Positions 39,509 through 46,360 of a stretch of DNA of 46,360 nt are shown here, piece after piece. Within the stretch, counting starts at the first letter, position 1; the number at the start of each line of letters is the position of its first letter. Below the pieces are notes generated by a model, which was not told where the DNA came from, searched no databases, and saw nothing but the letters and a program-made list of their open reading frames with translations. The position numbers were made by a program, and so were the translations under genes. Origin of the DNA: Gammaproteobacteria bacterium (GTDB taxonomy: Bacteria > Pseudomonadota > Gammaproteobacteria > UBA6429 > Thiohalophilaceae); contig JAHECZ010000021.1 in NCBI GenBank assembly GCA_024641475.1, positions 1 through 46,360 on the forward strand, read 5' to 3'.

Positions 39509-41410
39509 TTAGCCGCTACGCTCATCCAATTTTTGCCAGCGGGCATAACGCGTCTGAATCTCGCGTTGTAATTCAGCCAACCGATCCATTACCGGCAGAA
39601 TGATGGCCTTATCCTGCTGGTAAAAATCCGCCTGACCAATCTGCACCTGCAATTGTGCCTGCTCAGTCTCCAGGGCTTCGATCTCCCCGGGTAACATTTC
39701 CAGTTCACGTTGTTCTTTGTAACCCAGTTTAGGTTTGGGTGCGCTGTTGACCACTGACGCACCCGCCGGGTTAAAGTTTGCCGTAGCCGACTTGTCGTTT
39801 TTGTTATCCGACTGCAAGTCACGCCGCTGGCGTAACCAATCGGCATAACCGCCAACATATTCATGCACTGCTCCGGCACTTTCAAACACGATAGTACTGG
39901 TGACCACATTATCCAGAAAGGTCCGATCATGACTCACCAGCAACAAGGTGCCGTCGTAGTCACTCAATAAATCCTCGAGTAACTCCAGCGTATCCACGTC
40001 CAGATCATTCGTGGGTTCATCCAGCACCAGCATATTGGCGCGCTGGGTAAAAATCTTGGCGAGCAGCAAACGATTACGCTCTCCACCGGACAGTACTCTT
40101 ACCGGCGTATCCGCACGTGCAGCCGGGAATAAAAAATCCCGTAAATAACTCATGATGTGGCGCGGCTTGCCCTTGACGTTGACGTAGTCACTGCCTTCGC
40201 ACAGGTTATTACGTACGGTTTTATCCAGGTTCAGTGCCGCACGGTGTTGATCGAAATACGCGGTTTCCAGTTTGGTGCCCAGGATCACTTCACCACTTTG
40301 CGGCGACAGATCGCCCAGAATAATTTTGAGCAAGGTGCTTTTACCGGAACCATTGGGGCCAATGATGCCGATGCGATCGCCGCGCAGGATGCGCGTGGAA
40401 AAATCGCTAATGATCGGCTGGTCGTTATAAGCAAAACTCACATGGCGTAAATCCGCGACCAGCTTGCCTGACTTGTCACCACTGTCGAGTTGCATGCTGA
40501 CTTTGCCACCGATCGATAAACGCTTGCCGCGATCGCGGCGCAATTCGACGAGACGCCGCACCCGGCCTTCGTTGCGGGTACGACGCGCCTTGATCCCCTG
40601 GCGGATCCACACTTCTTCTTCGGCAAGAAACTTGTCGAACTTGGCATTGGCCACCTCTTCGGCACGCAACATCTCGGCCTTGCGCAATAAATAAGTGTCA
40701 TAGTCGCCGGGATAGGAGGTGAGATTACCGCGATCCAGTTCGATGATGCGAGTCGCCAGGTTTTTTAAGAACGTGCGATCATGGGTGATAAAGATCAACG
40801 CACCGCGAAATTCCTTGAGGAAGCCTTCCAGCCAGGTGATCGCGGCAATGTCCATGTGGTTGGTCGGTTCATCGAGTAGCAACAAATCCGGATCACTGAC
40901 CAGTGCCCGCGCCAGCATCACCCGTCGGCGTAACCCGCCGGAACAATCACCGAGTAATTTATCTGCTGGTAAATCCAGTCGGCTCAATATCGTTTCGACT
41001 TTCTGCTGGGTATTCCAGCCATCGAGCACTTCGATGCGATGTTGCAGCTCACTGAGTAACTGCATGCTGGCTTGCTCGGATTCGTGCACGTCATGCAGAG
41101 CATGATGATACGCGGCGATCACGTTACCAATCTCGCCCAAGCCTGCTGCCACCACATCGAATACGGATTGCGGAATGTCGGTAGGCACATCCTGTTCCAG
41201 ATGCGAGACACGCAACGTATCATTGCGCCAGACAATGCCATCGTCGGGGATGGCCTCGCCGGTGATCACTTTGAATAACGTGGATTTACCGGTGCCGTTG
41301 CGGCCGATCAAACTGACACGCTCGCCGGGATCGATCTGAAAATCGACGTTCAGCAACAACGGCACATGGCCGTAGGCAAGTGATAGCTGATTTAACGTCA
41401 ATAAAGGCAT
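39509..41410 (-). CDS. uup: ABC-F ATPase Uup
   Basis: 633 residues with two ABC domains. The first has Walker A GRNGTGKS (36-43) and LLLLDEPTNH; the second has GPNGSGKS, LSGGERNRLLLAK and VLDEPTNDLD. A linker with the EERVANAKFDK-like arm joins them, and the C-terminal coiled region (about 560-630) is the DNA-binding tail of Uup. ABC-F proteins act on ribosomes, and Uup also limits excision of transposons. It has no membrane domain. The 81 bases upstream hold the palindromic repeat 41467-41488. Confidence 0.93.
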   Translation of the reverse strand: MPLLTLNQLSLAYGHVPLLLNVDFQIDPGERVSLIGRNGTGKSTLFKVITGEAIPDDGIVWRNDTLRVSHLEQDVPTDIPQSVFDVVAAGLGEIGNVIAAYHHALHDVHESEQASMQLLSELQHRIEVLDGWNTQQKVETILSRLDLPADKLLGDCSGGLRRRVMLARALVSDPDLLLLDEPTNHMDIAAITWLEGFLKEFRGALIFITHDRTFLKNLATRIIELDRGNLTSYPGDYDTYLLRKAEMLRAEEVANAKFDKFLAEEEVWIRQGIKARRTRNEGRVRRLVELRRDRGKRLSIGGKVSMQLDSGDKSGKLVADLRHVSFAYNDQPIISDFSTRILRGDRIGIIGPNGSGKSTLLKIILGDLSPQSGEVILGTKLETAYFDQHRAALNLDKTVRNNLCEGSDYVNVKGKPRHIMSYLRDFLFPAARADTPVRVLSGGERNRLLLAKIFTQRANMLVLDEPTNDLDVDTLELLEDLLSDYDGTLLLVSHDRTFLDNVVTSTIVFESAGAVHEYVGGYADWLRQRRDLQSDNKNDKSATANFNPAGASVVNSAPKPKLGYKEQRELEMLPGEIEALETEQAQLQVQIGQADFYQQDKAIILPVMDRLAELQREIQTRYARWQKLDERSG

Positions 41411-41466
41411 GGGGTTTACTTACACTGGGATAAGGGTGTGATTATACGTGGAATACGTGTGGGAGT

Positions 41467-41488
41467 GGGACAGAATTAATTCTGTCCC
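41467..41488. repeat. Palindromic GGACAGA repeat, copy 2
   Basis: GGGACAGAATTAATTCTGTCCC is a perfect 22-base palindrome, three bases before the SprT stop (41492) read from its 3' side. It differs from copy 1 in its centre (AATTAATT in place of ACTTAAGT), showing compensatory change that keeps pairing. Confidence 0.8.
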
Positions 41489-41491
41489 CGA

Positions 41492-42076
41492 TTAAACCAG
41501 TTCGGCTGCCGCTGTCGTTCCCGCATAGCGTAGTTTCGCTGCACAATGCCGGCATTGATAAAACCCCTGACCGCTGGCGATCTTGCGATGCCGCTGCGCA
41601 CTCAAGGCATAACTGCGACAGGCACAGCGATAATTAAACCGCGGCACCCGTCGTTGCGGTATGCCCTGTAAATCATAGGTATGCCGGATTGTTGGTGCCG
41701 CATCAAAAAGTTGCATCACTGCACGCCATTCCCGGCCATGCGGTCGAATCGTACGCAGACCATACATAAGATCACACAGGTAGTGTGCTACTTCATGCGG
41801 CACGGTGTTGTGCAGATTATCCTCAAAATATTTGGCGAACAACCACGGGTTATAACGGATCACCCGCACGCCCTGTTTATGCCAGTACATGCCAGCGGCA
41901 CGACCTTTTAGATCGAAGCGGACCTGAATATCCGCGAAGTCACGTTGTAATAGCACACGGGCACGTTGAATCAATTGCTGCGTCGCCGTGTTCACGACCT
42001 GTTGTTGCGCACTGGTTATTGCGTCAAACGGTTGATCTACTGTTATTCTGGAGGTGAGATTAACGGCGTGTTTCAT
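41492..42076 (-). CDS. sprT: SprT-like zinc metalloprotease
   Basis: 194 residues. The active site VPHEVAHYLCDL has the HExxH zinc motif, and the C-terminal YRCACRSYALSAQRHRKI with FYQCRHC forms the zinc-finger part of the SprT family. Eukaryotic relatives (Spartan) degrade DNA-protein crosslinks; the bacterial role is unclear. Its ATG overlaps the stop of the transglutaminase-like gene (four bases), so the two are cotranscribed. Confidence 0.88.
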   Translation of the reverse strand: MKHAVNLTSRITVDQPFDAITSAQQQVVNTATQQLIQRARVLLQRDFADIQVRFDLKGRAAGMYWHKQGVRVIRYNPWLFAKYFEDNLHNTVPHEVAHYLCDLMYGLRTIRPHGREWRAVMQLFDAAPTIRHTYDLQGIPQRRVPRFNYRCACRSYALSAQRHRKIASGQGFYQCRHCAAKLRYAGTTAAAELV

Positions 42077-43275
42077 TGGTAGTCGATAGTATAAAACGTT
42101 TCTGGACCAATCTTACCGAACGCGTTGACGGCGCGCACTGCCAGCCGATTGGTTCCCTTGTGCAAGGACCAGTGCAACACACCATCGCCGGACTTTTGCC
42201 AGGCTTGCTTATCGATAGCGACATCATAATGATCAAACCAGGGCATGTTGTGTTGCAGGCCGACATCAAAATCCGGCACAGCGGCAAACATAGCCATCTT
42301 GTCCAGATAGTCCTGCGCGGTATTGATATCCAAACTATTTGCGCCGCCACCTTGTGCTTGCGGACGAAACCGTAGCAATAACATCACATGATTGACATCA
42401 ATATACACATCGCGTGGTTCACGCGCGAACACGCGCACATTGCGTGGCAGAGCTTGCAGTGTCAGCGGATAACCTTGGCCATCCAACGGCAACACGACAT
42501 TGATGGGCTGGCCATTGTCCGTATAGTTAGTCGACATGTAGCCGAAATAGGCGGCGATAAATTCACGATAGTCCTGATTTAACGTGGCCACCGCGGCACC
42601 TGCTTTGGAATGGCGTTCGACAGACTTGAATATAACTGTATCAAAGCGCTGCGCTTTGGCACGTCTGGCTATATCAGCGATACTCTGCGGTATCGTATCG
42701 GTTTCAGCATAAACCGCCCACTGCGCATCCAGCAGGATCCATTTGTTATAGGTGTTCGACCAGGCTTCCACCAGCGCGTGTGCCGAGCCTAATCCGCCGT
42801 AAGCCACATCAACACTTTGCAAGGATACGATGCGCGCGGGAATGCCATAGCTGTGCAACACATCACGTAATACCTTGCTGTATTCGGTACAGCTGAAGCG
42901 TTCCCCTTGTTCTGCCAGTTGCAGGATTTCCATCGCGGAAGTTGTCGCTGCGGCCGCACCTAGCGCATCATGTTGCCAGCGCTGGTGTACCCAGTGAGTA
43001 ATCTGCAACATTTCCTTGAATTCGCTGGCCGATGTTTTGGCACCATCGTGCTGTAGTACATAGTCGTGTAACAAATGCAGTTGCGCATCCTGTGCATTTG
43101 CCGGTAACTGCAAACTCAGGTAGCGTTTATCGAGCCGGTAGTTATTGGTTGCCGTGACCTGCACCCGTTTAATGGTTGCGGCAGCGTTAGTTGCGGTGGA
43201 TTCAGCCTGCGCTGGCACCGTCACACTCATTCCGCTTACTAGCAGTGCGCAGGTTCCGCGCAACACAGCTTTCAT
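42073..43275 (-). CDS. Periplasmic transglutaminase-like protein
   Basis: 400 residues from the ATG at 43275; five more in-frame residues upstream are possible. The signal peptide is cleaved near AQA-EST. The core has the papain-like triad in order: Cys in ERFSCTEYSKVL, His in GSAHALVEAWS and Asp in ILLDAQW, the pattern of the bacterial transglutaminase-like superfamily. The C-terminal 150 residues appear beta-rich. It may cleave or crosslink cell-wall or envelope proteins. It is coupled to sprT by a four-base overlap and diverges from the GDSL hydrolase gene. Confidence 0.85.
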   Translation of the reverse strand: MKAVLRGTCALLVSGMSVTVPAQAESTATNAAATIKRVQVTATNNYRLDKRYLSLQLPANAQDAQLHLLHDYVLQHDGAKTSASEFKEMLQITHWVHQRWQHDALGAAAATTSAMEILQLAEQGERFSCTEYSKVLRDVLHSYGIPARIVSLQSVDVAYGGLGSAHALVEAWSNTYNKWILLDAQWAVYAETDTIPQSIADIARRAKAQRFDTVIFKSVERHSKAGAAVATLNQDYREFIAAYFGYMSTNYTDNGQPINVVLPLDGQGYPLTLQALPRNVRVFAREPRDVYIDVNHVMLLLRFRPQAQGGGANSLDINTAQDYLDKMAMFAAVPDFDVGLQHNMPWFDHYDVAIDKQAWQKSGDGVLHWSLHKGTNRLAVRAVNAFGKIGPETFYTIDYQ

Positions 43276-43500
43276 TAATAACACCAACAACTATCCTTTC
43301 CGGCAGGTGCCAGATTCGCACATCGAACCGCAGCATACTGGCATGATGCCTATAATTCATGCAATGGCTTAATCAAGATAATTAAGGTGTATACCGGATT
43401 GACCTGCGACGACGCTGACTGCACAATCCACAGCGACACTATATATATAAGAAAGATATATAAGAAAGACAATACCGGCTCATCGCCACGGAGGAATCCC

Positions 43501-44463
43501 ATGTCACCGCGTTATTTTGCTCGTTTTGCTTATATTTTCATTGTCAGTCTGCTCAGTCTTACATCCGTTGCCGCCCATGCAGACGCTGATGCCAAGTTGG
43601 TGGTGTTTGGCGATAGCCTCTCCGATCCCGGGAATTTTTATGCGTTGACCGGCTGGACGGCAACTGCACCTTACGATCTCATCCCCAACGCACCTTATGC
43701 GATTGGTGCCAATCATTTTACCAATGGCAAAACCTGGGTGGAACAACTCGCCGACTCATTGGATACCAATGCCGGACCGGCCTACGCCAAACCACGTTTT
43801 ACTAACTATGCGGTCGGCGGTGCGCGTGCCCGCGCATTCGGTTTTATGGACCTGAGCACCCAGGTTAGCAGCTATCTTGCCAGGCATCGTCATACTGACA
43901 GCGACGACACTATATATATAGTGATGATTGGCGGGAATGATGTGCGGGACGCGATTGAGGCATTGCTTGGCGATCCGAGCGGCGCCACCAGCATTCAAAT
44001 GATCACCGAGGCCATCACCAGTGTTGGCAATAACCTGCAGGCCTTACGTGCGGCCGGCGCGCAAAACATCGTTGTTGCTAACGCACCGGATCTGGCCGTG
44101 GTCCCTGCGGTGATTTACGCCGGCCCCAATGTACAGGCCGCTGCGCATTTCATCAGCGTGACGTATAACATGGCTTTGGATAATCTGCTTAATCAACTGG
44201 AACCGGCCTTGCAGGTGCAGTTCGTCCGACTCGATATCTATGCGCAGTTATATGCGATGATCACCCATCCAACAGCGTATGGTTTTAGCAATGTCGACAC
44301 ACCCTGTCTCACGCCAGGTGTAATGGATAATGCCGTTTGTGAAAAACCGGATAGTTATTTGTTTTGGGACGGAATTCATCCCACTCATAGCGGTCATGCG
44401 GTGATTGCGGCCAATGCCAGGAAATTATTGCGCAGCCTGCAACACGATCACCAACATCACTAA
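43501..44463 (+). CDS. Secreted GDSL/SGNH hydrolase (lipase/esterase)
   Basis: 320 residues from the ATG at 43501, preceded by GGAGGA; the longer frame back to 43387 covers the leader. The signal peptide ends near AHA-DAD. SGNH blocks are FGDSLSDPGNF (block I, nucleophile Ser), NYAVGGARA (II), MIGGNDVRD (III, Asn) and FWDGIHPTHSGH (V, Asp/His). There is no autotransporter barrel, so it is released to the periplasm or exported by another route. Two tandem copies of atatataagaaag lie just upstream. Confidence 0.92.
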   Translation: MSPRYFARFAYIFIVSLLSLTSVAAHADADAKLVVFGDSLSDPGNFYALTGWTATAPYDLIPNAPYAIGANHFTNGKTWVEQLADSLDTNAGPAYAKPRFTNYAVGGARARAFGFMDLSTQVSSYLARHRHTDSDDTIYIVMIGGNDVRDAIEALLGDPSGATSIQMITEAITSVGNNLQALRAAGAQNIVVANAPDLAVVPAVIYAGPNVQAAAHFISVTYNMALDNLLNQLEPALQVQFVRLDIYAQLYAMITHPTAYGFSNVDTPCLTPGVMDNAVCEKPDSYLFWDGIHPTHSGHAVIAANARKLLRSLQHDHQHH

Positions 44464-44469
44464 ACGCTC

Positions 44470-44494
44470 CGGGGACAGACTAAGTCTGTCCCCG
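44470..44494. repeat. Palindromic GGACAGA repeat, copy 3
   Basis: CGGGGACAGACT, one central A and AGTCTGTCCCCG form a perfect 12-base-pair stem. It lies between convergent stops at 44463 and 44499, the same 3'-end location as copies 1 and 2. It could terminate both transcripts. Confidence 0.8.
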
Positions 44495-44498
44495 CGCA

Positions 44499-46360
44499 TC
44501 AGGCTTTCTTCTGATTCGGTAACGCGATGCCGGTGCGGTTCTGCAATAAAGACGTTTCAAGTACCTCGATCGGCACCGGCTTGCCGAACAGATAGCCCTG
44601 GAAGTGATGGCAACCGTGTTGTTCAAGAAAATCACGCTGTTCCAGCGTTTCCACTCCTTCGGCAATTACATTGAGCCCAAGATTCTTGGTCATACCGATA
44701 ATCGTCTGAACGATGACGGCGTTACCGGGCTTGCTGCCCAGGTTGCGCACAAAGGATTGATCAATTTTCACCTGATCCAGGGGTAATAATGTCAGATAGG
44801 CAAGTGACGAATAGCCGGTACCAAAATCGTCCATCGAAAATCCCACTCCCATACTCTTGAGCGCCTGCATCTTGGCGATAGTCTGATTGATGTTGTCGAG
44901 CACCAGGCTTTCGGTCAATTCCAGTTTGAGTCGACGCGGATCGATACCGGTTTTTTCCATAATATTGCTGACCTGTTTAACGAAATCACTCTGCCGGAAC
45001 TGCCGAGCGCTAACGTTGACGGCCAGTTGTAAATGTTGTGTACGCGGATCCTTCTCCCACTCTTGTATTTGCTTGCAGGCGGTTTCCAGCACCCACAAAC
45101 CAATCGGCAGGATCAGGCCGGTATCCTCCGCCAAGGGAATAAATTGCAGGGGTGGCACCAACCCTTTGCTCGGGTGTTGCCAACGCAACAACACTTCGGC
45201 ACCAAAGATATCGCCTTTGTGATCGACCTGAATCTGATAATACAAGCGCAGCTGATTTTTCGGTAAGGCATACCGCAGATCGGTTTCCAGCGAGATACGC
45301 ACTTCCATCGCCGCATGCGTTTCGGGATCAAAGAAACGAATGGCGTTACGACCGGAACGCTTGGCCTGATACATGGCGGTATCGGCACGCTTCAACAGTT
45401 CATCGACACTGACCTCATGCGCGAGAAACAGGGTAATCCCGATACTCGGCGAACCGTGATATTCGGTGCCACTTAATGTGAACGGCTGATTTAGTTCTGC
45501 GCGAATCTTTTCCGCAACGGTTTCGGCCTGTACTGCCGCCTGGCCGGCTTTGGCACTCAAATCGGATAATACCACGACAAATTCATCGCCACCCTGGCGC
45601 GCGACCGTATCATCCGTGCGCACGCAGGTTTTCAGGCGTGTCGCGACTTCGATGAGCAGCATATCGCCGATATCGTGCCCACGCGTGTCATTCAGCGCTT
45701 TAAAGTTATCCAGATCGATGAATAACACCGCGCCGTGACGTTGATGCCGCGCACTCGACGCCAATGTGTGCTGCAAGCGATCCTGCAACAGCCGCCGGTT
45801 CGGCAAATCCGTCAACGGATCGTAAAATGCCAGATTGTAAATCGTCTCCTCGGCCTGCTTCTTCTCGGTAATATCGGAGAACATCGCAACATAATTCACC
45901 ACGTCCCCATGCTCGTTGGTCAGCATCGAGATACTCAGCCACTCCGGATATATCACGCCGCACTTGCGACGGTTCCAGACCTCACCCTGCCAGAATTTAT
46001 CCCGCTGCAAACATTCCCACATCGCTTTGTAAAATACACTGTCATGGCGGCCGGATTTCAGCAATCGACCGGGCGTTGTACCAATGGCCTCGGTTGCAGC
46101 GTAACCAGTGATGCGGGTAAAGGCCTGATTGACCTTCAGAATCGCCTGCTGCGCATCCGTCACCACGACGCCCTCCCTGGAGTCGAATGCAATAGCAGCA
46201 ATGCGTAGTTCCGCTTCAGCACGTTTACGTTCAGTGATGTCACGCACGATGGCCACAAAACGCGACTGATTTCCCTGGGTTGCAATGTACTGCAGAAAAA
46301 TTTCTACCGGTACACGTGTACCATTTTTATGTTGATGTACCGTCTCAAAATTAAGCGAAT
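44499..46360 (-). CDS. PAS-GGDEF-EAL cyclic-di-GMP protein (5' end beyond window)
   Basis: At least 620 codons are inside the window; the frame is open past base 46360. An internal GTG at 46256 is not the start, because the frame continues as a PAS/PAC domain (VEIFLQY, FVAIVRDITERK). A second PAS/PAC unit, then a GGDEF domain with the intact motif RQGGDEF, then an EAL domain with EVLLRW (the EAL core as EVL), NVSARQF, ELTES, DDFGTGYSS, KIDQSF and AEGVET follow. Both domains look active, so it may make and break cyclic-di-GMP under PAS control. It ends convergent with the GDSL gene. Its sensor N-terminus is unseen. Confidence 0.9.
   Translation of the reverse strand, partial: SLNFETVHQHKNGTRVPVEIFLQYIATQGNQSRFVAIVRDITERKRAEAELRIAAIAFDSREGVVVTDAQQAILKVNQAFTRITGYAATEAIGTTPGRLLKSGRHDSVFYKAMWECLQRDKFWQGEVWNRRKCGVIYPEWLSISMLTNEHGDVVNYVAMFSDITEKKQAEETIYNLAFYDPLTDLPNRRLLQDRLQHTLASSARHQRHGAVLFIDLDNFKALNDTRGHDIGDMLLIEVATRLKTCVRTDDTVARQGGDEFVVVLSDLSAKAGQAAVQAETVAEKIRAELNQPFTLSGTEYHGSPSIGITLFLAHEVSVDELLKRADTAMYQAKRSGRNAIRFFDPETHAAMEVRISLETDLRYALPKNQLRLYYQIQVDHKGDIFGAEVLLRWQHPSKGLVPPLQFIPLAEDTGLILPIGLWVLETACKQIQEWEKDPRTQHLQLAVNVSARQFRQSDFVKQVSNIMEKTGIDPRRLKLELTESLVLDNINQTIAKMQALKSMGVGFSMDDFGTGYSSLAYLTLLPLDQVKIDQSFVRNLGSKPGNAVIVQTIIGMTKNLGLNVIAEGVETLEQRDFLEQHGCHHFQGYLFGKPVPIEVLETSLLQNRTGIALPNQKKA

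Noticed and set aside
43908-43923. Perfect NrdR-like palindrome CACTATATATATAGTG
   Set aside because: It lies inside the GDSL coding region, encoding residues DTIYIVM of the hydrolase core, away from any nrd gene. Coincidence of AT repeats is more likely.
1-46360. CRISPR array, tRNA, rRNA or a type VI secretion apparatus
   Set aside because: No regularly spaced short repeats, tRNA-like cloverleaf or rRNA sequence was recognised. Toxin-like genes occur but no Hcp, VgrG, PAAR or Tss genes.

Overview
The window looks like the chromosome of an environmental gammaproteobacterium. The basis is a split class II ribonucleotide reductase (NrdJa/NrdJb, the Pseudomonas arrangement), DegQ/MucD-like HtrA, Uup, SprT, CspA and a large set of PAS/GAF sensor kinases. 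The genus cannot be named from the sequence alone.

Layout. (1) Positions 1 to about 10,000 are an AT-rich accessory region. It holds a SEL1 lipoprotein, a MORN lipoprotein, small secreted and membrane proteins, a toxin/immunity-like pair (5537-6750) and a decayed IS4-family transposase (4757-5248). Six same-strand copies of a cysteine-rich 'CWC-like' gene, intact, frameshifted or truncated, punctuate it. (2) Positions 10,116-13,772 hold a compact AT-rich four-gene cluster: a PD-(D/E)XK-like nuclease with a central helix-turn-helix-like segment, converging on an operon of ImmA/IrrE metallopeptidase, Hanks-type Ser/Thr kinase and a 394-residue protein of unknown family. It resembles an anti-phage or stress-defence module, and I cannot match it to a named system. 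(3) Positions 13,800-17,035 carry nrdJb, nrdJa and a control region with a sigma70-type promoter, NrdR-box-like sites and DnaA-box-like sites. (4) Positions 17,352-19,302 carry an Hsp20 chaperone and a periplasmic HtrA protease (protein quality control). (5) Positions 19,400-25,201 carry an 1801-residue hybrid sensor kinase and its single-domain response regulator. (6) Positions 25,242-30,615 hold mixed metabolic and stress genes: AEC transporter, GIY-YIG protein, DUF2288, CspA, DUF2235 hydrolase, MgtC/DUF4010 membrane protein and a chalcone-isomerase-like protein. (7) Positions 30,666-39,388 form a signalling block. One operon is STAS protein, REC-PP2C phosphatase and HAMP-GAF-PAS kinase. The other is a 1254-residue PAS kinase of the HisKA_2 class followed by an ANTAR response regulator. 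(8) Positions 39,509-46,360 hold Uup, SprT, a periplasmic transglutaminase-like protein, a secreted GDSL hydrolase and a PAS-GGDEF-EAL protein cut by the window edge.

How it fits together. The right two thirds is ordinary, GC-richer core genome rich in signal transduction (phosphorelay, partner switching, antitermination, cyclic-di-GMP). The left third is mobile-looking accessory DNA inserted up to the 3' end of the nrdJ operon. The strongest candidates for something undescribed are the nuclease/kinase/peptidase cluster and the CWC-repeat-punctuated array of orphan toxin/immunity-like genes.
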